A stretch of DNA of 64,000 nucleotides, taken from assembly GCF_003013395.1 (NCBI RefSeq), contig NZ_PXZM01000010.1, forward strand, positions 1-64,000, read 5' to 3'. Position 1 is the first letter of the stretch; each line of letters begins with the position of its first letter. Both the position numbers and the translations under genes were made by a program. The notes beneath the pieces were generated by a model, which was not told the DNA's origin, did no database searches, and was given only the letters and a program-made list of their open reading frames with translations. Shown here piece after piece: positions 44,499 through 53,296 of the stretch. The stretch comes from Brevibacillus fortis (GTDB taxonomy: Bacteria; Bacillota; Bacilli; Brevibacillales; Brevibacillaceae).

Positions 44499-45251
44499 AT
44501 GGGGGCGGATCAAGATGAGGCTTCCTTTTTGCGCGTAAAACCTTTTCTTGCAGATATCCAAAAGCATTGCTTGTCCCTCACGAAAAACGAGTGGGATGCG
44601 CAGGATCTCCTGCAAGAAACATTGACGAAGGTGCATCGTTCCTTGCAGAAGACTCCAGACAGAGAACTGACCAAGGCATTTTTGAGGCAAATTGCCACGA
44701 ATGCTTGGATCGATCATTGTCGGAAAGTAAAGACGAATGAGCATCCCGCCCTGTTTGATGAAGTGATCTATCTGCATCAGTCCACTGTATCCGATGCGTT
44801 TGTGCAGAGAGAGGTGTTCGAGCAACTGGCTGATCGACTAAATGCCAGACAGATGGTACTGATTCTCATGATGGACATTTTTTCGTTTACGGCGCAGGAA
44901 ACAGCCACATTGCTGCATACGACAGTAGGCGCTGTGAAGGAAGGGGTGAAGAGGGCACGCCAGCGCTTGTTCATGTTGGCAGAGCAATCCAGACAGGCTG
45001 AAATCCCATCCAGCAAAAAGAAAATCGACAAAGCTGGCCGTCGTGATTCGTCCGGATTTGTATCAAAAGAAGGGTTCGAGCAATTTTTGGCTGCCTTTCG
45101 TGCTGGGGATCCCTATGCGATTTGTCAAACGTACCTGCGCCTCGCCGAACAGGGCGTGAGCGTGGAAAAGGTTTCGGTAGCAGGCGATCGTCTTTTCTTT
45201 GCTGTTCGCGACCCGGATGGACATTTGCTGCATTTTTTTCAGAAATGGTAG
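44499..45251 (+). CDS. ECF-type sigma factor with a half-VOC-like C-terminus
   Basis: 250-aa RNA polymerase sigma factor. Region 2 is at residues ~10-70 (WDAQDLLQETLTKVHRSL), region 4 at ~105-165 (LNARQMVLILMMDIFSFTAQETATLLHTTVGAVKEGVKRARQRL). A further ~85 residues follow; their end, LAEQGVSVEKVSVAGDRLFF...RDPDGHLLHFF, aligns well with the end of the VOC protein encoded just downstream (LKSKGIEVSEM...FRFRDPDGHLNHLW). So the tail looks like the C-terminal half of a VOC module, perhaps a ligand sensor. No anti-sigma gene is adjacent. GGAGGG lies 5 nt before ATG 44499. Confidence 0.85.
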   Translation: MGADQDEASFLRVKPFLADIQKHCLSLTKNEWDAQDLLQETLTKVHRSLQKTPDRELTKAFLRQIATNAWIDHCRKVKTNEHPALFDEVIYLHQSTVSDAFVQREVFEQLADRLNARQMVLILMMDIFSFTAQETATLLHTTVGAVKEGVKRARQRLFMLAEQSRQAEIPSSKKKIDKAGRRDSSGFVSKEGFEQFLAAFRAGDPYAICQTYLRLAEQGVSVEKVSVAGDRLFFAVRDPDGHLLHFFQKW

Positions 45252-45329
45252 AGGTACCCGTTTCTTTTTGTTCTTTTCTTTCGTTCAAGAGTGAGAACGT
45301 ACATATTTGAAATAAAGGAGCGAACACAA

Positions 45330-45743
45330 ATGAGTATTCATGTGCGTAATTTTGCGGTTGTACAGCTGCCAGTCAAAAACTTGGAGGTATCCATAAAGTG
45401 GTACCGCGATGTGCTCGGCATTCCGTTTACTTTCGAATTTTCAACTGGAGACAATGAGGCTTGGTTGAACGTAGGTGGAGTAGGTCTCGGACTCATTCGT
45501 TGTCCAGAAGTTCCGTGTTTGGACTTTACCGATATGGCAGGACAAGACCAGCCGATCATCTCTTTGCAGGTAGACCAAATCCATGAGGTTTATGAGGAGC
45601 TGAAAAGCAAAGGAATCGAAGTAAGTGAAATGACGTATAAGCGAGGCGGAGGCTACAGCTTTAGATTTCGTGATCCAGATGGGCATTTGAATCACCTATG
45701 GGGTGGATGGCCTTCTGCTGAGGATGAAGAGAGAAACGCTTAA
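45330..45743 (+). CDS. VOC (glyoxalase/bleomycin-resistance) family protein
   Basis: 137 aa, two beta-alpha-beta3 modules: VVQLPVKNLEVSIKWYRDVLG at the N-terminus and RFRDPDGHLNHLW at the end. The usual metal ligand positions hold His/Glu only in part, so catalysis and metal binding are open. AAAGGAG precedes ATG 45330. It lies 78 nt after the sigma factor gene, whose C-terminus resembles this protein's second half; the two may respond to the same ligand. Confidence 0.85.
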   Translation: MSIHVRNFAVVQLPVKNLEVSIKWYRDVLGIPFTFEFSTGDNEAWLNVGGVGLGLIRCPEVPCLDFTDMAGQDQPIISLQVDQIHEVYEELKSKGIEVSEMTYKRGGGYSFRFRDPDGHLNHLWGGWPSAEDEERNA

Positions 45744-45803
45744 GTCATTCTGTTCGAAAAAGCCACATGTGAGAGTTAAGCAGGTGGTTATGACCAGCGA
45801 ACT

Positions 45804-45834
45804 CAAAAAGGGCCATCCCGCAAAGGATGGCCTT
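45804..45834. terminator. Bidirectional terminator
   Basis: AAGGGCCATCC / GGATGGCCTT stem around CGCAAA, with an A run on the left that becomes a T run for the minus-strand gene. It serves the convergent VOC and leucine-rich-repeat genes. Confidence 0.8.
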
Positions 45835-45865
45835 AAAACCTGCTATCAACATTACTTCACTTCAT

Positions 45866-47095
45866 TCAGTAATCGCGTGCTGCGTCGAACCAGCGTTGAG
45901 CCGTCTCCTCCGTTATAGGCTGGCCGATTAGGTGGTCAGACTGGCTTAGTTGCCACACAGCTTCACCAAGGTCTTCTCGTTCAATGGTTTCGATACCTTT
46001 GAGGGAGTTGAAACGCACGGTGAAGGCGGTAATGGCTGCCTCCGCATCAGCAAGGCTGCGGGCTTGGGCCAAGGCCGCTTGTGCAACGTCATAGGCTTCA
46101 TTAGCCAGCTTGGCCAGACGTTTAGGCCAGGACGAAAATGGGCGGCCAAACTCGGTCGTCCACCACTCAGGCTTCCGTAATTGGCTCACGGAAGCGTAGT
46201 CAGTCCACGGGCGGGTCTTAGCTCGCGTTTTCATTTGCTGCCTCAGTCGCTTGCCCGTAATCTCCTCCACGTTATAGGCGATAAATCTGTCAAGCAACGG
46301 CCACACATGTAATGGCGGCAAGTCACCCAGATCAGGCATGAAGCGCAGCTCCAAATTCGTTAACTGGGTCTGACCAGCTAGCAGCTCCAAATCGCAGAAA
46401 TTCCCCCACAAACTCAGTGATGTAAGATTCTGAAATCGATCTAGACACTCCAGCGAGATAGGCTGCGCCAGCGGTTCGTTTCGAAGTGTCAGGCACGTGA
46501 CCTGGTGCAGCTCGCCCAGATCGGGTAGCAAGAAGGGATCATTATTCTTGCGGCGGCTGGTTCGTGGCTTCAGTGAAAGAGAGTATGGCATGTCGCCATC
46601 GACAGAGAAGCGCGATAGATCGCCAGCTACACTTAGACGGAAATATTCAAAGACCTGGTGCTTCGGGAGTTTCAGATGCAAACGGCTTTCAAACTGGTCC
46701 AGTTCGATAGACAAATCGTGCAATTTGGAATGGCTGGCGTCCACGACTATGTCATTAGGCAGGATCGGAACCCATGACATTGCTTCAATGGGGCGTTCTT
46801 TGGCCCAGTCGAAGAAGCCCGTGTCGCTACCTGTGTAGTACAGAACTCGCGGCCAGGGCGATCCAGCTGGTGTGGCAAAGGAATCGAATACGTTCCAATT
46901 GATAGGTGTATAGGGATCGATGTGCAGGTCTGCTTTATTGCCCAATTGTGACGGTCCAATGGAGAGGCTCCCTACGCCGGGCTTAAGAATAAGCGTGTGG
47001 CTCTGTGGGCCAGTCAGGTCGATGGGATAACGACCATCTTCTCTAATAGAACCAATAGGAGAACGAGATTGCTTATGAATTGGCACTTCCTTCAT
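45866..47095 (-). CDS. Leucine-rich-repeat-containing hypothetical protein
   Basis: 409 aa. Residues ~195-290 show leucine-rich repeats (VTCLTLRNEPL, LTSLSLWGNF, LTNLELRFMPDLGDLPPL). The N-terminal 180 residues are strand-rich and unassigned; the C-terminal ~110 residues are helical and Ala-rich (YDVAQAALAQARSLADAEAA), ending WFDAARDY. No signal peptide or membrane segment. I chose ATG 47095 (GAAGGAAGG upstream, somewhat close); the frame stays open for 140 further codons, but these run through a structured repeat and are not credible. The gene seems isolated and accessory; function unknown. Confidence 0.7.
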   Translation of the reverse strand: MKEVPIHKQSRSPIGSIREDGRYPIDLTGPQSHTLILKPGVGSLSIGPSQLGNKADLHIDPYTPINWNVFDSFATPAGSPWPRVLYYTGSDTGFFDWAKERPIEAMSWVPILPNDIVVDASHSKLHDLSIELDQFESRLHLKLPKHQVFEYFRLSVAGDLSRFSVDGDMPYSLSLKPRTSRRKNNDPFLLPDLGELHQVTCLTLRNEPLAQPISLECLDRFQNLTSLSLWGNFCDLELLAGQTQLTNLELRFMPDLGDLPPLHVWPLLDRFIAYNVEEITGKRLRQQMKTRAKTRPWTDYASVSQLRKPEWWTTEFGRPFSSWPKRLAKLANEAYDVAQAALAQARSLADAEAAITAFTVRFNSLKGIETIEREDLGEAVWQLSQSDHLIGQPITEETAQRWFDAARDY

Positions 47096-47227
47096 CCTTC
47101 CTTCTTTACTCCTGACTTCTGCGCTATGTATCAGCCATCTCAATACCTTGGAGCTTAATAAAAATATAGCATATAAAACCAAGACGAACTTGTAGTTGTT
47201 TAGGATAGCTGCTTTTGGCCGCGGTGG

Positions 47228-47426
47228 AGAGAAGAATATTTCCAGTCTACGCTCCGGGCTACGTCCTACTAGGAAGTGGACACTGTCCGCTCCGCAGCGA
47301 TTTGCGGGGAAATGCAAAAGTGGTAGCCGCTTCGTCGCGTGGGCACGTTGCATTTCTTTTGCCCGCAAATCACCGCAAAGCTGGGTTGGACTTCGAAAGT
47401 CGCTAGGACTGGAAATATTCTTCTCT
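47228..47426 (-). repeat. Nested inverted-repeat element, copy 2 (inverted)
   Basis: 199 bp. Outer stem: perfect 20-bp inverted repeat (47228-47247 and 47407-47426; core AATATTTCCAGTC). Inner stem: GATTTGCGGG (47299-47308) with CCCGCAAATC (47362-47371) and AAATGC with GCATTT. The strand following the left outer stem (AGTCTACGCTCCGG.CTACG.CCTAC, ending CTGTCCGCT) is homologous to the reverse complement of the element at 11314-11513, so this copy is inverted relative to it. Confidence 0.85.
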
Positions 47427-47485
47427 GACGTAGCTAATTGTTTACTCAATCTTTCAAAGCCTATCTGAAAACCATCCGCTCGCAA

Positions 47486-47685
47486 GGAAACAGGAGAAAA
47501 AAGCGAAGATCTTTGGGGCACCTACCGAGGCGCAATGGAAAAAGCGAAACACGCCCTTAAGCGTCCACCTCTGAGAAGCATCCTTGAGCCTCTACTTTGG
47601 ACGCGGTTTCGCTTTTTCCATGGAGCCGTGCAGTCAATCCCCCTAGCTGGTGACCCAAGAAGCTGGAGCGTTTTCTCCTGTTTCC
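47486..47685 (+). repeat. Nested inverted-repeat element, copy 3
   Basis: 200 bp. Outer stem GGAAACAGGAGAAAA (47486-47500) with TTTTCTCCTGTTTCC (47671-47685); inner stem ATGGAAAAAGCGAAAC (47535-47550) with its perfect complement (47606-47621). Stem sequences differ completely from the other two copies, yet the unpaired strands match the element at 11314-11513: CAGTCAATCCCC at 47631-47642 and CCTTGAGCCTCTACTTTGGACGC in the loop. Confidence 0.85.
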
Positions 47686-47731
47686 TCCCACCACAGCAGC
47701 TGGAATAATAAGTCTCAAAAGAAGACTTTTA

Positions 47732-47766
47732 GTATCAATTTGATACAATAGAATCTCATTTTGATA
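47732..47766 (+). promoter_or_regulatory. Enhancer sites for a sigma-54 activator
   Basis: Perfect palindrome GTATCAATTTGATAC (47732-47746), and a second half-conserved site ending TTTGATAC (47759-47766). The TTGATAC halves are exactly 20 bp apart, two helical turns, about 60-80 bp upstream of the -24 box. Confidence 0.6.
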
Positions 47767-47807
47767 CGATTGCCACCGAAATAATAAGCCATCCACGCCT
47801 CACACCG

Positions 47808-47826
47808 TTGGCACGATCCTTGCTTT
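47808..47826 (+). promoter_or_regulatory. Sigma-54 (-24/-12) promoter of the ammonia-lyase gene
   Basis: TTGGCACGATCCTTGCTTT matches the consensus TGGCAC-N5-TTGC in every key position. It lies 38 bases before the start codon of diaminopropionate ammonia-lyase. Confidence 0.9.
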
Positions 47827-47863
47827 ATCAAATAGGTGAAACCACCCGAGGAGGAACCCATCG

Positions 47864-49108
47864 ATGGATAAAAGTAAGAGACCACCAATCTACGTTGTGA
47901 AAAACAAGAGAAAGAATAACGAGAGTTCATATATTCCTACCTATTTGACCGCAAAAGAAACCCGTTTTGCCAAAGCCTTTCACCAATCTCTCACAAACTA
48001 CGAGCCAACACCCCTCGTTACGTTGCCTACATTAGCACGTGAGCTGGGCGTAGGACAGGTACTTGTAAAAGATGAGTCCAAGCGATTTGGCCTCAATGCC
48101 TTCAAGGTTCTGGGAGCCTCTTACGCCATGGCCCGTTTCTTGTGCGAGAAGCTGGGGAAATCAACAGAAGAGATGACCTTTGAAGCATTATGTTCCCAAG
48201 AAATGAGAGACCGAATCGGAGAAGTCACCTTCGTCACCGCGACAGATGGCAATCACGGACGAGCAGTTGCATGGGCGGCTAAGGCACTCCGGCAGCATGC
48301 CGTTGTTTATTTGCCCAAAGGCTCCGCCCAGCAACGCGTAGCTGCGATACGCGAGGCCGGCGCACAAGCCCACGTCATCGATGGAAACTACGATGAAGCC
48401 GTGCGTCTCTCTGAACAAATGGCCAAAGAACGTGGTTGGCAGGTGGTTCAAGATACGGCATGGGAAGGCTACACGACCATTCCTACCTGGATCATGCAAG
48501 GCTATACGACGATGGCAGCAGAGGCTATGGAACAACTATCAGCCCTCATCGACTCCAAACAGCCTACGCATCTGTTCTTGCAGGCAGGAGTAGGTTCCAT
48601 GGCCGCCGCAGTGTTGGGACATTTCGTTGCAACGTCAGCAAACAAAAACGTAACGACTGTGATCGTCGAGCCGCATAGCGCCAATTGCATGGTCCTCTCA
48701 GCAGAAGAGAACGACGGACGTCCACATGCAGCTACGGGAGAGCTTGGAACCATCATGGCAGGTCTAGCATGTGGTGAGCCGAATCCGCTGGCATGGGAGA
48801 TCTTGCAGGAGCATGCAGACTTTTTCGTCAGCTGTGCCGATTATGTGGCGGCAAACGGCATGCGTGTACTTGCGGCACCGACTGGAGACGACCCTTCCAT
48901 TGTGAGCGGGGAAAGTGGAGCCGTCGGGGTAGGTCTTCTCGCTGCCTTGATGAGCAAGCAGATATATCATCAACAGCGTGAGCAGCTCGGCTTGAATGAA
49001 AATTCCATTGTTCTGTGCTTTAGTACGGAAGGTGATACGGATCGGGATATTTACAGACGCATCATCTGGGAAGGGGCATGCCGAGAAGAGGAGGATATGA
49101 CAAGATGA
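47864..49108 (+). CDS. ygeX: Diaminopropionate ammonia-lyase
   Basis: 414-aa fold-type II PLP enzyme that splits 2,3-diaminopropionate into pyruvate and two ammonia. The N-terminus TPLVTLPTLARELGVGQVLVKDESKRFGLNAFKVLGASYA holds the PLP Lys (AFKVLG, residue ~77), followed by TATDGNHGRAVAWAAK and the glycine-rich QAGVGSMAAAVLG. GAGGAGG precedes the ATG. Expression should depend on sigma-54 (promoter at 47808) and on an enhancer-binding protein, most likely the one encoded just downstream. Likely use: catabolism of the amino acid as N and C source. Confidence 0.93.
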   Translation: MDKSKRPPIYVVKNKRKNNESSYIPTYLTAKETRFAKAFHQSLTNYEPTPLVTLPTLARELGVGQVLVKDESKRFGLNAFKVLGASYAMARFLCEKLGKSTEEMTFEALCSQEMRDRIGEVTFVTATDGNHGRAVAWAAKALRQHAVVYLPKGSAQQRVAAIREAGAQAHVIDGNYDEAVRLSEQMAKERGWQVVQDTAWEGYTTIPTWIMQGYTTMAAEAMEQLSALIDSKQPTHLFLQAGVGSMAAAVLGHFVATSANKNVTTVIVEPHSANCMVLSAEENDGRPHAATGELGTIMAGLACGEPNPLAWEILQEHADFFVSCADYVAANGMRVLAAPTGDDPSIVSGESGAVGVGLLAALMSKQIYHQQREQLGLNENSIVLCFSTEGDTDRDIYRRIIWEGACREEEDMTR

Positions 49109-49224
49109 GTGACATCTTGGTGGAGATAATTTGTGATTTTTGCAGGTGAAAAACTGCATAGGGGCTGGCCTCTCCTGTGATGCGCTATAATGTAGGCAAG
49201 AGATTGACGGGGAGGGGGAGCCAG

Positions 49225-51006
49225 ATGCCCTTACGTGAAATTCAAGAAAGTGTCCAACAGATTGCGTCGGCAGTTGCGTCCGTTCTACGCGTAGAGGTAG
49301 AGATTGCGGACAGTCAGTTTTTGCGGATCGCAGGGACGGGGAAGACTGAGGCTGGCGTTTTGCTGACGATGGCAGGAGAGGATCATATATACCGGGAGTC
49401 TTTGCTCGCTGGGCATCCTGTTGTGATTAGGCATCCGGGGCAGGATGAGCGGTGTCGTCCCTGTATGCATTATGGAAATTGCGCGGAGACGGGAGAGATT
49501 TGTTGCCCGATTCAATTAGACAATGAAAATATAGGTGTGATCGGCCTGCTTGCTTTCGATGAGGAGCAGCGCGAGCGGTTGTTTGTAGATGTGGATGCGA
49601 TTTTGACTTATTTGCAAAAAATGGCCGAGCTGATCGCCATTAAGCTAAAAGAGCACTACTTGTACGTCGAGCAGTTGCATACGGTAGAAAAGCTGCGTGT
49701 CGTCATGGATGAAATGGACAAAGCCATGTTTCTCGTCGATCAAGACAATCGGATTATTCAGGCGAACCAGCGCGCCCGTCAATATTTGCAGCTCGATCAC
49801 GATGATAGTCAAACGGCAGAATGGATCGTTGCGATTCGCCGTGCAGATGTCGCGCAGTCGGCGCCAAAGCAGGTCGTTTTGTCAATCGGGCAGGAAGACA
49901 AGACATTTTTGTTTGCTATCAAGCCCATTCTACTGGCAGGAACGATCAGAGAATGGGTGATTACGCTAGATGATGTACAGGAAGTCGTGCAAATTGCACG
50001 GCAAGTGAGTGGATACTCCGAGCCCGACCCTTTTCGGATGATCGGTGGAAACAGTCCTGCGATTGTACAGGCAAAGGAAGTGGCAAGACGTGTGGCAGCC
50101 AGTGATTCGACTGTCCTGCTCCAAGGGGAAAGTGGAACCGGAAAGGAGCTCTTTGCCAGAGCCATTCATCAGGCAAGCCCGCGACATGACGAGCCATTCC
50201 TCTCGATTAATTGCGCCGCAATCCCTGAGCATTTGATGGAAAGCGAGTTGTTCGGTTACGAGGAAGGTTCATTTACAGGAGCGCGAAAAGGTGGAAAGCC
50301 GGGCTTGTTTGAGGTCGCAGGAAAAGGCACGCTGTTCCTCGATGAAATCGGGGATATGCCCATGCATTTGCAGAGCAAGCTGCTACGCGTGTTGCAAGAA
50401 AAGGAACTGTACCGAATCGGAGGTAACGGCAAGCCCATACCCTTGGCGGCAAGGATCGTTGCAGCGACCCATCTGGATTTGCAGGAGCGGGTAGACGAGG
50501 GGTTGTTTCGGTTGGACCTGTACTATCGATTGCATGTGATTCCCATCCACTTGCCCTCGCTGCGAGAACGTAGGGAGGATATACTGCCTTTGGCGAATGA
50601 TATCCTTTCGGCGCATTCGAATCGGGTGGGGAAGAAGTTGCATGGCTTTTCTCAAGAGACGCAAAATGTCCTGTTTCATCACGACTGGAGAGGAAATGTC
50701 CGAGAGCTGGAGAATGTCATCGAGTACGCCGTCAATATGGAAGCAACCTCTTGGGTCCAGCCTTCGAGCTTGCCCATTCGAACGGGAATGCTGCGTGAAT
50801 CTCCCTCGCATGCCGTTAAAGAAAGCCAGGGGTCCTTCGACTGGCAAAAGCCAGGACTTACGCTGAAAGAACTGGAACGAGCAGCAATCGATACTGCGAT
50901 GCGGCAAATCCGGGTTAGAAACGGACGAAAAGAAGAAGCAGCTGCGCTATTAGGCATAAGTCGGGCAACGCTGTTTCGCAAACTGCGCGAGTACGGTCTC
51001 ACCTGA
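49225..51006 (+). CDS. Sigma-54-dependent enhancer-binding regulator
   Basis: 593 aa. Residues 1-165 form a GAF-like sensor with a Cys cluster [20 protein letters not shown] near residue 75-95; residues ~170-270 are PAS-like ([21 protein letters not shown]). The AAA+ domain has Walker [11 protein letters not shown] near residue 300, the sigma-54 contact loop as GSFTGA instead of GAFTGA near residue 345, and [11 protein letters not shown] Fis-type HTH ([21 protein letters not shown]) ends the protein. ATG 49225 follows GGGGAGGGGGAG. It lies just downstream of the sigma-54-controlled ammonia-lyase gene, which it probably activates. Confidence 0.92.
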   Translation: MPLREIQESVQQIASAVASVLRVEVEIADSQFLRIAGTGKTEAGVLLTMAGEDHIYRESLLAGHPVVIRHPGQDERCRPCMHYGNCAETGEICCPIQLDNENIGVIGLLAFDEEQRERLFVDVDAILTYLQKMAELIAIKLKEHYLYVEQLHTVEKLRVVMDEMDKAMFLVDQDNRIIQANQRARQYLQLDHDDSQTAEWIVAIRRADVAQSAPKQVVLSIGQEDKTFLFAIKPILLAGTIREWVITLDDVQEVVQIARQVSGYSEPDPFRMIGGNSPAIVQAKEVARRVAASDSTVLLQGESGTGKELFARAIHQASPRHDEPFLSINCAAIPEHLMESELFGYEEGSFTGARKGGKPGLFEVAGKGTLFLDEIGDMPMHLQSKLLRVLQEKELYRIGGNGKPIPLAARIVAATHLDLQERVDEGLFRLDLYYRLHVIPIHLPSLRERREDILPLANDILSAHSNRVGKKLHGFSQETQNVLFHHDWRGNVRELENVIEYAVNMEATSWVQPSSLPIRTGMLRESPSHAVKESQGSFDWQKPGLTLKELERAAIDTAMRQIRVRNGRKEEAAALLGISRATLFRKLREYGLT

Positions 51007-51027
51007 TCTTTGCTTCTGGCCGATTTT

Positions 51028-51056
51028 TTGGGATTGCGCGGATAATGTGGTATGAT
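51028..51056 (+). promoter_or_regulatory. Sigma-A promoter of the signal peptidase gene
   Basis: TTGGGA (51028-51033), 17-bp spacer, TATGAT (51051-51056), ending about 50 bases before the start codon. Confidence 0.65.
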
Positions 51057-51107
51057 GGTTTCGATACAGGAAGAGAGAATGGTAAAAGGAAGGAGTGCCA
51101 AAAGAAA

Positions 51108-51665
51108 ATGAGAGAAGTTTTGGGATGGATTCGATCGATAACCTTTGCTGTCGTTTTTGCTCTTGTCCTCGGAATCTTTGTATTTCAACCGTTCAAGGTT
51201 GATGGGCATTCCATGGACCCTACCTTACAAGATGAACAGCGCATATATGTGTCTAAACTATCACACACGTTTTCTTATTTGCCAGATTACGGCGAAATTG
51301 TCGTCATCGACAGTCGGGTAGAGCGAGACCGTACATTGCTGGACGATATCGTGGGGCATCCCTTGGTGTCACTGGTCACAGGTCAAGGCGATGATCACAC
51401 AATGTATGTCAAGCGGGTCATCGGAAGACCAGGCGACGTACTAGAGTTCAAAGACAACAAGGTATTTCGAAACGGTGAGGCATTAAACGAACCATACATC
51501 AAAGAAACGATGGATTATGTAGCGGACGGGAAGATTACGGTTCCAGCCGACCATGTTTATGTCATGGGAGATAACCGGAATCACAGCACGGATTCCCGCG
51601 AAATTGGCTTTATTCCGCTGGATCATGTGATGGGAACCATGATCGAAAATCCTCTCAAGAAGTAA
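51108..51665 (+). CDS. lepB: Signal peptidase I
   Basis: 185-aa Gram-positive type I signal peptidase. One N-terminal transmembrane helix (residues ~8-26), catalytic Ser in VDGHSMDPTL near residue 36, Lys in MYVKRVIGRPGD near residue 96, and the C-terminal box GDNRNHSTDSREIGFI. It cleaves Sec signal peptides outside the membrane. ATG 51108 (MREVLGW) fits the family start; GGAAGGAG lies about 13 nt upstream. Confidence 0.93.
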   Translation: MREVLGWIRSITFAVVFALVLGIFVFQPFKVDGHSMDPTLQDEQRIYVSKLSHTFSYLPDYGEIVVIDSRVERDRTLLDDIVGHPLVSLVTGQGDDHTMYVKRVIGRPGDVLEFKDNKVFRNGEALNEPYIKETMDYVADGKITVPADHVYVMGDNRNHSTDSREIGFIPLDHVMGTMIENPLKK

Positions 51666-51678
51666 GAACGTGAAGGAG

Positions 51679-51711
51679 AAAAGGTTGTCCATTTATGGGC
51701 AACCTTTGTTT
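51679..51711 (+). terminator. Terminator of the signal peptidase gene
   Basis: AAAGGTTGTCC pairs with TGGGCAACCTTT (G-T pairs) around ATTTA, followed by GTTT. Confidence 0.75.
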
Positions 51712-51763
51712 CATAGAGGAAGATGTCCCACTCTTCTGATAGCTCTAAAAAGGAGGACAGCTT

Positions 51764-53260
51764 ATGCCCAGCATTTTGATAGCAGATCGGGACCAGAACG
51801 AACGAATCGGGATCGGTTGGCTCATCAACAGCTATGCCATTCCGTATGACAAGGTGCATAGTGCCGGGACTATGGAAGACGTTTTCAAAATGATGGAAGC
51901 GCATACACCGGAAGTGATCTGTCTTGAGCTGGACATGATCGGTCGCGGGCAGTGGGACCGGCTAAAGCTTCTGGTGGAACAGTATCGTCCGACCGTTGTG
52001 GTGACCACTTCAGAGGCGACGTTTGAGCGGGCGATGCAGGGGATTGGACTTTTTGCACGCGATCTATGGTTGAAGCCACAGACCCCGGAATACATCAGGA
52101 GAATCCTGACGAGATGCTGCCAGGAGCACTTGGATGGGAAGCGAATGACCGAAGAGAAGGGAACGGGATCGGGCAATAGCAGGGATGTCTCGTATCTTGA
52201 CCTGTTTTTCCCCGGGCATGCACAGGCCAAGTCTTATTCGCTCATGCTGGCTCAACTGGAAGATCCAAAGCGTCATCCGGAACTCCTGCGCTTTTTTGAG
52301 GAATATCCGTTTCGCGACAAACCCGATCTATTGCCCCTAGGGGAGACCATTGTGGGGGTTTTTCCTATGGATGCTGCCGTCTCGCCTTCTTGGCTCAACC
52401 AAATTGGCAAGCGTTTGCTGATGGACTGGGAAGCAAACAATGATGCGCCACTCTTTTTGGTCATGTACGACGCAAGTAATCATGAGCAGAGCTTGAACGA
52501 AACGTATGCGGAAGCGAGCCAAGCCCTGCAAGTCCGCTTTTTCAAAGGATATCGGCAAGTGACGGTCGTGGATAATCGTGTGAATTGGACCATGATTGAT
52601 CCATTTTTGACGCCCGCCGAACAGCGCGCGTGGGTGGAAATGCTGGATGAAGGCAATCGAGAAGAGCTAAAGCAGTGGCTGTATACACACTTCTTTTACA
52701 AGGAAGAGCCGTATCCGGAGCCGGGACTGTTGCGTATTCGGCTGACGAGTATTTTGGCACAAGTCAGGCGCTACATGATCTCGCATGGTCTTGACTCTGG
52801 GCCATTGGAAGAGGAGTATCACCGGGTTTTCGAAACGATTCTTTACTCGCCGATCTTGTATCGGATCGTCGTGGAACTGCTGCTGTTCATCAATCAGCTT
52901 CTTGATGCCGCTCATCATCCCAGCGACGAGTCCCGTGCAGATGTCGTGGAACAGGCGATTCGTTATATAGAAGGACGTTACACCGATCCTGCACTGCGAC
53001 TGGAGGAGGTCGCACGCTATATCGACCGCAGCCCCTCCTATTTCAGTACGCTGCTCGCGCAAAAGCAAGGAAACTCTTTTCGCCAGATACTCACATCGTT
53101 GCGGGTAAAGGAAGCACGCCGATTGCTTCTCGAAACTTCCTTGTCTGTCCAAGAGGTAGCTGAGAGATGTGGATTCATCAACGCCAATTATTTCAGTAAA
53201 ATTTTTAAGGAAAAGACAGGGACAACTCCACGTTTGTTACGAAATCAGAAGAAAAGATAG
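51764..53260 (+). CDS. YesN-type response regulator with AraC HTH
   Basis: 498 aa. Residues 1-120 form a receiver domain: ILIADRDQNER, phospho-acceptor Asp in CLELDMIGRG near residue 58, VVVTTS and DLWLKP with the conserved Lys near residue 106. The middle ~260 residues are unassigned. The C-terminal ~100 residues are an AraC double HTH (LEEVARYIDRSPSYFSTLLAQKQG, VQEVAERCGFINANYFSKIFKEKTG). AAGGAGG precedes the ATG. No histidine kinase gene is adjacent, so it is an orphan here; its targets could include the hut genes downstream (guess). Confidence 0.88.
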   Translation: MPSILIADRDQNERIGIGWLINSYAIPYDKVHSAGTMEDVFKMMEAHTPEVICLELDMIGRGQWDRLKLLVEQYRPTVVVTTSEATFERAMQGIGLFARDLWLKPQTPEYIRRILTRCCQEHLDGKRMTEEKGTGSGNSRDVSYLDLFFPGHAQAKSYSLMLAQLEDPKRHPELLRFFEEYPFRDKPDLLPLGETIVGVFPMDAAVSPSWLNQIGKRLLMDWEANNDAPLFLVMYDASNHEQSLNETYAEASQALQVRFFKGYRQVTVVDNRVNWTMIDPFLTPAEQRAWVEMLDEGNREELKQWLYTHFFYKEEPYPEPGLLRIRLTSILAQVRRYMISHGLDSGPLEEEYHRVFETILYSPILYRIVVELLLFINQLLDAAHHPSDESRADVVEQAIRYIEGRYTDPALRLEEVARYIDRSPSYFSTLLAQKQGNSFRQILTSLRVKEARRLLLETSLSVQEVAERCGFINANYFSKIFKEKTGTTPRLLRNQKKR

Positions 53261-53296
53261 AAATCGAAAGAAAAGACAGATTTTTTTGTCAAACCA

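Larger units (their letters stand above)
47096..47863. other. Intergenic region with two repeat elements and a sigma-54 control region
   Basis: 768 bases without a credible gene. It holds the inverted-repeat elements at 47228-47426 and 47486-47685, separated by 59 bp, then the enhancer sites at 47732-47766 and the sigma-54 promoter at 47808-47826. The stretch 47096-47227 should hold the promoter of the leucine-rich-repeat gene; none was clear. Confidence 0.7.

Noticed and set aside
47096..47521. N-terminal extension of the leucine-rich-repeat gene by 142 codons
   Set aside because: It would read through an inverted-repeat element, has low-quality sequence, and a ribosome site supports the start at 47095.
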